Source of the DNA: DAOPYU01 sp942493245
Lineage (GTDB): Bacteria > Sumerlaeota > Sumerlaeia > UBA8349
DNA: 64,000 bases
NCBI GenBank assembly: GCA_942493245.1
Contig: OW818685.1
Span: 1,674,001-1,738,000 of the forward strand
Direction of reading: 5' to 3'
Part shown: in pieces, positions 7,121-13,533 of the stretch
How positions within the stretch are numbered: the stretch's first letter is position 1
Layout: every line of letters starts with the position of its first letter
Notes under the pieces: generated by a model
Told to the model about the DNA's origin: nothing
What the model saw: the letters and a program-made list of their open reading frames with translations, nothing else
Databases searched by the model: none
Translations under genes and position numbers: made by a program

Positions 7121-8590
7121 TCAGCGTTTACTGGCGCTGCTGGTCTGCAGCGGAGTCGCGCTCGCTCCTGCTTCTCCCGAATTGTTGATTGAGTCGCAGA
7201 TGTTCTTCGCCACTTCGTAATACTTCCAGTTGAAAGCCAGATTGGCGGTCAAAATGGCTTGCCACAGGGTCATATCTGGATTCCCGTCGTAGTTGGTATC
7301 CACATAGTCGCTCCACTCGATTTGTCCCCACTCGATGTTCAGCATGGTCGCCAGGTATTGCTGTTGCGCCCGTTGCCGCATGGAGGCGTTCTTGAGCCAC
7401 AGAATGTCGTACATCTCCTGCAGACTGTCCACCTGCACCCCACCCAGTATCCAGATTGGCAGGAAGCTGGACAAGGTTTGTTTGCTGACCTGGGCTTTTT
7501 TGTTTTGCAGGGCGCATTTCACCTGATGTTTCCAGAAACCTATGGTACGCGGGGTTCCACATGTGTCGAACTCGATCGAACAGGTGGCGGAAGTTGTGTA
7601 ATCGCCGGGTTGCGTGTAAATCATGTCCTGATAGGCGTTCCCCTGGGAAAGAAGCAGGTACACGCTGCGTCCCGCCGCTTCGGCGGCCACGGTGATCGAG
7701 AAGGTTTGGGGTTCGGGGTCTGGTTCCGGACACGGTTGCGGTTTGGGTTTGTGGCAGTTTGCCACCAAAGTGGTCCATGTTACGTTTGAGAGGTCTATCA
7801 CAGCCTGAAATTGTCCCTGCGAGTCCGTTACACCTTCGATGAAATCGGCTGCGGACCCTTCAAAAACGCCTTTGTCAGTGAACAGGGAAACAGGTTGTCC
7901 ACATGTCTGACTGGTGCCTTGCGAGGCGGTCAACACAACAAGAACGCGGTTGGAGTTATTGGGATCCTGTGTCAGGTTCAGTTGCAGGGAACCGGACCCG
8001 TCTCCTTCAAGAAGGCGTTTTCCCGCGGAGGCTTGTAACGCGTCGGTGGTTGCGTTTTCAATAACCAGATCGGCTCCTGTTTTGGCGGCATCCGTCATAG
8101 GCATCTGCGATGGCGGCACTGGAGCGACCGTAGGGTAAATGGTATAAAGCGGGAAACCATCGTAGAGCAGGTGCCACACGGAGTTCTGGATAGTCGCTCC
8201 TTTCAACTTGGTCTCAGGGGTCCCAAGCGGTTCCAGAGGGAACTGATTCACGATGTAGGCGATCTGGTCCACTATCTCATCGGAAATTAACGTGGCTTCC
8301 TTCAGTAACATCAGGTCGAAGGAGTCAGGGTTTGTGATCCCATCGGTTTCAATGTCAAAACAATAGGCTTGCTGCGGTATCGCATCAACGGTTATCGGAA
8401 TCATGCCAACTGAGGCATTGTACGATTTCCTCTCGTGGTTCTTGTAAATATCAGCCCCCATCGCCGCTTTGCTCAACATGTCCTCTTCCCCGAGGAACGT
8501 GACATTCACGACCGAGTTGGCGGAAACAAAACTTACGGCCATGACCAGTATGACCAGAGACTGCGCGATTTTTGTGAGCGTTCTTTTCAT
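7121..8590 (-). CDS. Secreted protein with putative internal thioester domain
   Basis: The ATG at 8590 is chosen because AAGGAGT lies 8 nt upstream and a signal peptide starts there (MKRTLTKIAQSLVILVMAVS, cleavage near VSA-NS). The 489-residue protein has AYCFDIET (Cys77) and, 58 residues later, GATIQNSVWHLL (Gln135). This pairing matches thioester domains of surface adhesins, where Cys and the Gln of the QxAIW-like motif form a reactive bond. A Pro-rich linker near 282-295 is followed by CGTPRTIGFWKHQ, the start of a RTxGFWKxH domain common in secreted proteins, ending with a LNIEWGQIEW stretch. It is on the same strand as B1/B2, 47 nt upstream. Function is unknown; covalent surface attachment is an inference. 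Confidence 0.65.
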   Translation of the reverse strand: MKRTLTKIAQSLVILVMAVSFVSANSVVNVTFLGEEDMLSKAAMGADIYKNHERKSYNASVGMIPITVDAIPQQAYCFDIETDGITNPDSFDLMLLKEATLISDEIVDQIAYIVNQFPLEPLGTPETKLKGATIQNSVWHLLYDGFPLYTIYPTVAPVPPSQMPMTDAAKTGADLVIENATTDALQASAGKRLLEGDGSGSLQLNLTQDPNNSNRVLVVLTASQGTSQTCGQPVSLFTDKGVFEGSAADFIEGVTDSQGQFQAVIDLSNVTWTTLVANCHKPKPQPCPEPDPEPQTFSITVAAEAAGRSVYLLLSQGNAYQDMIYTQPGDYTTSATCSIEFDTCGTPRTIGFWKHQVKCALQNKKAQVSKQTLSSFLPIWILGGVQVDSLQEMYDILWLKNASMRQRAQQQYLATMLNIEWGQIEWSDYVDTNYDGNPDMTLWQAILTANLAFNWKYYEVAKNICDSINNSGEAGASATPLQTSSASKR

Positions 8591-9132
8591 CTTTCTATAC
8601 TCCTTCATCTTTCTCGTAAAACGAGAGGCTCTTTTCTCCTCGGTTGCATGGGTGATTATGATACTGCCTACCCAAAGTTGAAAATTAGACTTCAGGTTGA
8701 CTTTGTAGAAGCAAAACTCGGGCCAGGCAGAGGAAATGTCAGTCATTTACTTTTATTTTTTGTATAACATTGAATTTAATAGAGTTGATTATTCATTTTT
8801 GCTGGTTGAAGAGAAAGCAGTTTTTCTGAGTGTTTCGGTTGCTCATATTTGAACTATCAAAAGTGAACAATCCTGCTGGGATGAGTACTTTTGGACAGGG
8901 GAAAAGACAGGTCGCCAGGGTGGGTTCTGCGGTTCGGGTAGCGGGAGAGATATTCGATGGTTTCTGTCTATGTCAGGGTAAGATTCCTGAGAATTCTGGG
9001 GTTCGATGAAAAAAAGACAGGAACTTCAAGATAAACTTGCTCTATAGGGAAAGAGCGCGTTACAATACAAACCGAATTCTGCGTCATTCCCGATTGTACT
9101 GGTTACATTGCAGGGAAGAAGGTGTTTTCGTG
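8591..9132. other. Divergent intergenic region between the thioester protein and the subtilase
   Basis: This AT-richer region holds no convincing gene. Minus-strand frames extending the thioester gene upstream to 8746 lack a ribosome site. On the plus strand a promoter candidate is listed separately. Nothing resembling a third YxKP leader peptide is visible. Confidence 0.4.
9037..9066 (+). promoter_or_regulatory. Candidate promoter of the subtilase gene
   Basis: TTGCTC (9037-9042) and TACAAT (9061-9066, 5 of 6 to consensus) are separated by 18 nt. They lie about 65 nt ahead of the chosen start codon. Confidence 0.4.
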
Positions 9133-10965
9133 ATGAGATTTCCAAATGCGGTGGCATTGTCGCTGGCCTGTTTGCTTCTCTGTTCAGTGGGAGGCGCGGG
9201 AGAGGCTTCTGGAGCGCAGCCGATTCGATTGGGCACTCCGGCGGAGAGACGTCAGAGCGCGGCCCAGCTGAGAGAAAAATCGCGGGGACTGCTGGATCAG
9301 GCGTACCGAAAGGCCCGAGTGAAAGGGTGGCGGATTCGCTCGCGTTCCGGCGAACGGCCCTATGCGCTCCAGTTTATCAGGGACGGCTACCCGGTCTATT
9401 ATGGTGTCTGCAATTATTATGGGGCTGTTTCCACGGCTGCCGATCTGGTCCGCATGACCACGCCGTACGATCTGACGGGCAACGGGGTGCGGGTGGGGGT
9501 GTGGGATGAGGGAGGGGTTCTGGCCACGCATGAGGAGTTTACGGGACGGGTGACGTTGCCGGACGGGGAGCCAGTGAGCAGCCATGCGACCCACATGGCG
9601 GGGACGATTGCCAGTGCGGGATTCAACTGGCGGGCGATCGGGATGGCGCCACTGGTCCTGGTTGATTCGTATGGATGGGAGGAGGAGGAGGCCGAGATGG
9701 TATCGGCGGCCGCAACCGCGTCCAGGCAATCGGACAAGGTTTATCTCTCGAATCACTCCTATGCGATCCTGGCGGGATGGGAATTCGGGATCGATTTATC
9801 TGGGTATGAGGGGCCACACTGGATTGGCACAAAAACCGAGGGGGAATGTCAGTACTTCGGCCAGTATGATTCGATTTCCGTGAGTTGGGACGAAATCTGC
9901 CACAGCGCTCGGTATTTTCTGCCGTTCAAGTCGGCGGGGACGCAGCGGAATGACGTGCCGCCCGCGGAGGGAGAGGTGTTCTATTATTTTGATTTGCTTC
10001 TGGATGACTGGACGTCCAAGACCTTCGATTCCGGGTCGGATCCGGGAGGAGATGGAGTGATTCACGGCGGCTTCGACACGATCACCGACGCGGGGTGCGC
10101 CAAAAATGTGGTGACGGTGGGGGCGGTCGCGGATGCGGTTCTGAATGGCAAGCGGTCCCTGGAGGCGGCTGATATGGCGGCGTTCAGCGGGTGGGGTCCG
10201 ACCGACGATGGCCGCATCAAGCCGGATCTGGTGGCCAATGGGGTGGGAGTGTATTCCACCAGCGCCGAATCGGACGATAGCTATTCGACGCGGACGGGAA
10301 CCAGTTCCGCGGCGGCCAACGCCTCGGGTTCGGCGGCGCTTCTGGTCGAGCAATTTCGAAATCTTTTTCCCGCTCTGGCGATGCGTGCCAGCACGTTGAA
10401 AGCGCTGTTGATTCATACGGCGGACGATCTGGGCAATGCGGGGCCGGATTATGTGTTCGGGTGGGGGTTGATGAATACCCGGGCGGCGGCGGATCATCTG
10501 AGGATGTATGCGCAGTCCCCCCAGTCTCCTTATCTGGTGGAGGGGCGTTTAATTGAGACCCGGAAACAGGAGGCGTTTGAGGTCGTGTGGGATGGGGTCC
10601 ATCCGATTCGCGTGACACTGTGCTGGACGGACCCGGCAGGGGAGATGCGGTCGCTTTTGAACGATCCCACGCCGGTGCTGGTCAACGATTTGGACCTGCG
10701 GGTGGAAGCCGAGGGGACAAGCGCTTCTCTTCCTTATGTGTTGGACAGAACCCATCCCTCTGTGCCCGCGACGCAAGGTGTCAATGGGGTGGACAATGTG
10801 GAACAGGTGCTGATTGCCACGCCCGTGTCCGAGAAAACCTATACGGTGGTTGTCGAGTGTCCCGGACTTCAGAGTGCGGGCGGGACGCAGGAATATGCCC
10901 TTCTGATTTCGGGCATTCGCCCGACGCAAAAGGCTTTTGGGACGGGGATTTGGGCCATCCATTAA
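9133..10965 (+). CDS. Secreted subtilisin-family (S8) serine protease
   Basis: The ATG at 9133 starts a signal peptide (MRFPNAVALSLACLLLCSVG), and GAAGAAGG lies upstream. The 610-residue protein has all three catalytic motifs: Asp125 in VRVGVWDEGG, His151 in SSHATHMAGT and Ser391 in TGTSSAAANASG. The residue usually Pro in GTSxAxP is Ala here, as in other members of this subgroup. The C-terminal beta-sandwich (CWTDPAG, VNDLDLRVEAEG, NVEQVLI) is the jelly-roll domain found after such catalytic domains. It would act as an extracellular endoprotease. The stop codon lies in the TTAAT direct repeat that flanks a small inverted-repeat element. Confidence 0.93.
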   Translation: MRFPNAVALSLACLLLCSVGGAGEASGAQPIRLGTPAERRQSAAQLREKSRGLLDQAYRKARVKGWRIRSRSGERPYALQFIRDGYPVYYGVCNYYGAVSTAADLVRMTTPYDLTGNGVRVGVWDEGGVLATHEEFTGRVTLPDGEPVSSHATHMAGTIASAGFNWRAIGMAPLVLVDSYGWEEEEAEMVSAAATASRQSDKVYLSNHSYAILAGWEFGIDLSGYEGPHWIGTKTEGECQYFGQYDSISVSWDEICHSARYFLPFKSAGTQRNDVPPAEGEVFYYFDLLLDDWTSKTFDSGSDPGGDGVIHGGFDTITDAGCAKNVVTVGAVADAVLNGKRSLEAADMAAFSGWGPTDDGRIKPDLVANGVGVYSTSAESDDSYSTRTGTSSAAANASGSAALLVEQFRNLFPALAMRASTLKALLIHTADDLGNAGPDYVFGWGLMNTRAAADHLRMYAQSPQSPYLVEGRLIETRKQEAFEVVWDGVHPIRVTLCWTDPAGEMRSLLNDPTPVLVNDLDLRVEAEGTSASLPYVLDRTHPSVPATQGVNGVDNVEQVLIATPVSEKTYTVVVECPGLQSAGGTQEYALLISGIRPTQKAFGTGIWAIH

Positions 10966-10966
10966 T

Positions 10967-11195
10967 CCTGAAAACCGCAGTTGAGCGTCCCTGCCCCGGC
11001 TTTACTCCAGGCGGGCGAGACGCCCTCCCTCCCAGGAAACGCCCATTTTTATAGGAAGAAAGCGGTTGTCGGGATCGCCAATCTCCTGATTGGCGCGGTC
11101 AGTTAGATTCACCCCAGAGGCGACCGAGCCAAAACATTTTTCGCCCAGAACACAAGAATATAGGACTCGTTTTGTCCTCAACTGCGGTTTTCAGG
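10967..11195. mobile_element. MITE-like element with 19-bp terminal inverted repeats
   Basis: CCTGAAAACCGCAGTTGAG at 10967-10985 is repeated as a perfect inverted copy at 11177-11195. The 229-bp unit is flanked on both sides by TTAAT (10962-10966 and 11196-11200), as expected for a target-site duplication. The interior has no gene but contains a GGGCG-AGA-CGCCC hairpin at 11013-11025. The subtilase stop codon TAA is part of the left TTAAT. The features fit a non-autonomous transposon; no transposase with these ends is in the window. Confidence 0.65.
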
Positions 11196-11254
11196 TTAAT
11201 CTTTGCGCGGTGTGTTTTTCGGGGGGAGGAAGGATCGGGGGGGCTTTACAGGGC

Positions 11255-11284
11255 AAAAAAAAGGTTCCGCCCGAAAGCGGAACC
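11255..11284 (-). terminator. Intrinsic terminator of cold-shock gene 1
   Basis: GGTTCCGC-CCGAAA-GCGGAACC forms an 8-bp stem, followed on the minus strand by T8. It lies 25 nt beyond the stop codon and is nearly the same as the terminator of the second cold-shock gene. Confidence 0.9.
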
Positions 11285-11309
11285 TCAACATCTCAACGCG
11301 TGGAGGCTA

Positions 11310-11513
11310 TTACTGCGGGCGAACGTTGGTCGCCTCGGGGCCTTTACGCCCCTGAGCGGCCACAAATTCAACCTTCTGGCCTTCTTGAAGTGTCCGGAAA
11401 CCTTCGGCGATGATGTTGGAGTGATGGATGAACAGATCTTCTCCACCACCGTCGGGCGTAATAAAACCATACCCTTTTTGCTCGTTGAACCACTTGACTG
11501 TACCGGTGCTCAA
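11310..11513 (-). CDS. Cold-shock protein (CspA family), copy 1
   Basis: This 67-residue OB-fold protein has RNP1 (KGYGFI, within NEQKGYGFITPD) and RNP2 (DLFIHH) and ends with the family-typical GRKGPEATNV. CspA proteins bind single-stranded RNA and act as RNA chaperones. The start codon is TTG (TTG-AGC-ACC) behind GGGGAGTAAGTGA, and no in-frame ATG is available. It is one of two tandem copies with 57 of 67 identical residues, each with its own promoter, hairpin leader and terminator, so each is a separate transcription unit. Confidence 0.97.
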   Translation of the reverse strand: MSTGTVKWFNEQKGYGFITPDGGGEDLFIHHSNIIAEGFRTLQEGQKVEFVAAQGRKGPEATNVRPQ

Positions 11514-11528
11514 ATCACTTACTCCCCT

Positions 11529-11606
11529 GGCTCTGACTTTTATGAGAGCCTTGTTCTTTTTCCTCGATGTATTGCATATACATCAAGGATATGGCTTTCG
11601 CCATAT
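11529..11606 (-). promoter_or_regulatory. Structured 5' leader of cold-shock gene 1
   Basis: Directly upstream of the ribosome site GGCTCT/AGAGCC (arms 11529-11534 and 11545-11550) can form a hairpin. Farther upstream ATATGGC-TTTC-GCCATAT (11589-11606) forms a 7-bp tetraloop hairpin. The same arrangement, with the proximal hairpin next to the ribosome site conserved, occurs in copy 2. Cold-shock mRNAs are known to be controlled by leader structure; temperature sensing here is an inference. Confidence 0.5.
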
Positions 11607-11621
11607 ACCCACTCACATAAA

Positions 11622-11651
11622 ATCGTAACGGATGAATTGACGGGGTGTCAA
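11622..11651 (-). promoter_or_regulatory. Promoter of cold-shock gene 1
   Basis: TTGACA (11646-11651 on the plus strand as TGTCAA) is followed after 18 nt by TACGAT (11622-11627). The block AAGGCTTGACA is shared with the promoter of copy 2. Confidence 0.6.
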
Positions 11652-11695
11652 GCCTTAGTTACATGTTTTGAGGTTTTTTTTGCGAGCCGGAGGGA

Positions 11696-11726
11696 GAAAA
11701 AAAAGGTTCCGCCCGTAGGCGGAACC
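11696..11726 (-). terminator. Intrinsic terminator of cold-shock gene 2
   Basis: GGTTCCGCC-CGTA-GGCGGAACC forms a 9-bp stem followed by a T-run on the minus strand. It separates the two cold-shock transcription units. Confidence 0.9.
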
Positions 11727-11753
11727 TGAGCATCTCGATGCCTGGAAGGCTGC

Positions 11754-11957
11754 TTAGTGCGGGTTGACGTTAGTCGCCTCGGGGCCTTTACGTCCCTGGG
11801 CGGCCACATAATCCACTTTCTGGCCTTCTTGAAGTGTCCGAAAACCTTCGGAAACAATGTTGGAGTGGTGGATGAACAGATCTTCCCCACCCGCGTCGGG
11901 CGTAATGAAACCATACCCTTTTTGCTCGTTGAACCACTTGACAGAACCTGTACTCAA
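11754..11957 (-). CDS. Cold-shock protein (CspA family), copy 2
   Basis: This 67-residue CspA-type RNA chaperone is almost identical to copy 1. RNP1 (KGYGFI) and RNP2 (DLFIHH) are intact. Differences are conservative (for example GG to AG, IIAEG to IVSEG, EFVAA to DYVAA). It also uses a TTG start (TTG-AGT-ACA), here behind GGGAGTAAGTAA. The tandem duplication includes promoter, leader hairpin and terminator. Confidence 0.97.
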   Translation of the reverse strand: MSTGSVKWFNEQKGYGFITPDAGGEDLFIHHSNIVSEGFRTLQEGQKVDYVAAQGRKGPEATNVNPH

Positions 11958-11972
11958 ATTACTTACTCCCTT

Positions 11973-12020
11973 GGCTCTAACTTTGAGAGCCTGTTCTTTT
12001 GCCCGGAGCTTTAGGCTCCG
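11973..12020 (-). promoter_or_regulatory. Structured 5' leader of cold-shock gene 2
   Basis: GGCTCT/AGAGCC arms (11973-11978 and 11986-11991) form a short hairpin just ahead of the ribosome site. CCGGAGC-TTTAG-GCTCCGG (about 12002-12020) forms a second, stronger one. The proximal hairpin is conserved with copy 1; the distal one differs in sequence but not in position. Confidence 0.5.
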
Positions 12021-12052
12021 GCGATACGGCTTGCGCCAGTACCACTGTATAG

Positions 12053-12081
12053 AGGATACAACGGGGGCGTTGGGATGTCAA
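12053..12081 (-). promoter_or_regulatory. Promoter of cold-shock gene 2
   Basis: A perfect TTGACA (12076-12081) is followed by a 17-nt spacer and TATCCT (12053-12058). The resulting leader would be about 90 nt. Confidence 0.65.
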
Positions 12082-12296
12082 GCCTTTATTTACATATTTT
12101 TCGTTTTTTTCTCAAACAGTATGTTACTCTTTTTCAGGAAAGTTCCGAGACTTTTTGAATCAGTGGATTTTCCCTTCCGAAACTCTTGGCGATTGGCGCG
12201 GAATTCGGTAGAATCGGGGGGTCGAAGTGGGAATCGAACGTCTCTCCGGATGGGATGGGGGGGCGCTATCCATGCCTGAATGCAGGGGAGTGTTTC

Positions 12297-13481
12297 ATGC
12301 GCAAGAGATCCTTCATGTTTTTGAGTTCAATCGTCTGGGCGATACTGCTGGCGGGGTTTTCCAGTGTCGCGGGGGCGGATTCGCAGTGGCCGATGGGGCG
12401 CGGGGATCTGGCGCGCACGGGGAAGGCGTCCGGCGACCTGCCCGAGAAACCGCAGCGCCTGTGGCGTTTCAAGATGAAGGGGGCGGTCGAGGCGGAGGCG
12501 GCGATCTCGACGGGAACGGTCTATGTGGGGAGCGCCAAGGGACAGTTTTGCGCGCTCGATCTGGCGACGGGGCAACCGCGCTGGACGCAGGAGTTCGACA
12601 CGGGGTTCGATGCGGCCCCCAGTGTGGTGAAGGACCGCGTGTTCCTCATGGACACCGCCGGGACGCTCCGGTGTCTGAACACCCTGAACGGCCAGACGCT
12701 CTGGACGACGGAAACCGCCTCTGAGAACCATTCCTCCCCGGCCTGGGTCGAGGGGAAACTGCTGGTGGGTTCCTACAACCAGAATTTGTTCTGTCTGGAC
12801 GCGGAGAACGGCAAGACGTTGTGGAAGTTTTCGACCGAGGGGCCGGTGCATTGCGCGCCCACGATTGCGGGAGGACGCGCCCACATCTCGGGCTGCGATT
12901 CGAAACTGCGCGCGATCGAGGTTGCGACCGGGAAAGAGGCGTGGTTTGTGGAGATGGAGAGTTATTCCGCGGCGAATGCGGCGGCGTTCGGCGGCGGGGT
13001 GTATGTCGGGCACTACGGAGGGGCGGTGCTGGCGTCGGATCTGAAGGATGGCCACGCGCTCTGGAAGTTCACCCCGCCTCAGAACGATCAGGTGCCCTTC
13101 CATGCGGCCTGCGCGGTGCAGGACGACGTGGTGGTGGCCGCGAGCCGGGATAACAATGTGTATTGCCTGGAACGCACGTCCGGGAAACTCCTCTGGCAGT
13201 TCCCGACAAAGGGAGAGATCGACGCGGCGCCCGTGATCGTCGGGACGCGGGTGTTCGTGGCCTCGCGCGACGGGAATCTGTACGGTCTGGACCTGAAGAG
13301 CGGGGCGAAGGTCTGGGTGTACGAGTCCGGTTCCTCCTTCAAGGCGGCCCCGGCGGTGGTGGCGCCGAAACTGGTCGTGGGGGACGTGGACGGTTCCGTC
13401 TATTGTTTCGGCCCGGCGGAAGCGGCGGCGGCTTCGGGGCAGGCGGGGGTGAAAGTTGAGGGGGGTGCCAAAAAGCCGTAA
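12297..13481 (+). CDS. Secreted PQQ-like beta-propeller repeat protein
   Basis: The ATG at 12297 follows GGGGAG at good spacing and starts a signal peptide (MRKRSFMFLSSIVWAILLAG). The 394-residue protein then consists of PQQ-type repeats, seen as successive blocks such as ALDLATGQPRW, CLDAENGKTLWKF, AIEVATGKEAW, CLERTSGKLLWQF and GLDLKSGAKVW. These blades build an eight-bladed propeller like BamB or quinoprotein dehydrogenases. No catalytic calcium or quinone-binding residues typical of dehydrogenases were noted. A periplasmic scaffold or binding role is likely, but the ligand is unknown. Confidence 0.85.
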   Translation: MRKRSFMFLSSIVWAILLAGFSSVAGADSQWPMGRGDLARTGKASGDLPEKPQRLWRFKMKGAVEAEAAISTGTVYVGSAKGQFCALDLATGQPRWTQEFDTGFDAAPSVVKDRVFLMDTAGTLRCLNTLNGQTLWTTETASENHSSPAWVEGKLLVGSYNQNLFCLDAENGKTLWKFSTEGPVHCAPTIAGGRAHISGCDSKLRAIEVATGKEAWFVEMESYSAANAAAFGGGVYVGHYGGAVLASDLKDGHALWKFTPPQNDQVPFHAACAVQDDVVVAASRDNNVYCLERTSGKLLWQFPTKGEIDAAPVIVGTRVFVASRDGNLYGLDLKSGAKVWVYESGSSFKAAPAVVAPKLVVGDVDGSVYCFGPAEAAAASGQAGVKVEGGAKKP

Positions 13482-13533
13482 TGGAGAGAGCGTGGACCTT
13501 ACGTCAGAAATGTGTAGGTAAAGGTGTTGCGTA

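Noticed and set aside
8591..8746. Upstream extension of the thioester protein to 8746
   Set aside because: No ribosome site there, and the signal peptide with AAGGAGT starts at 8590.
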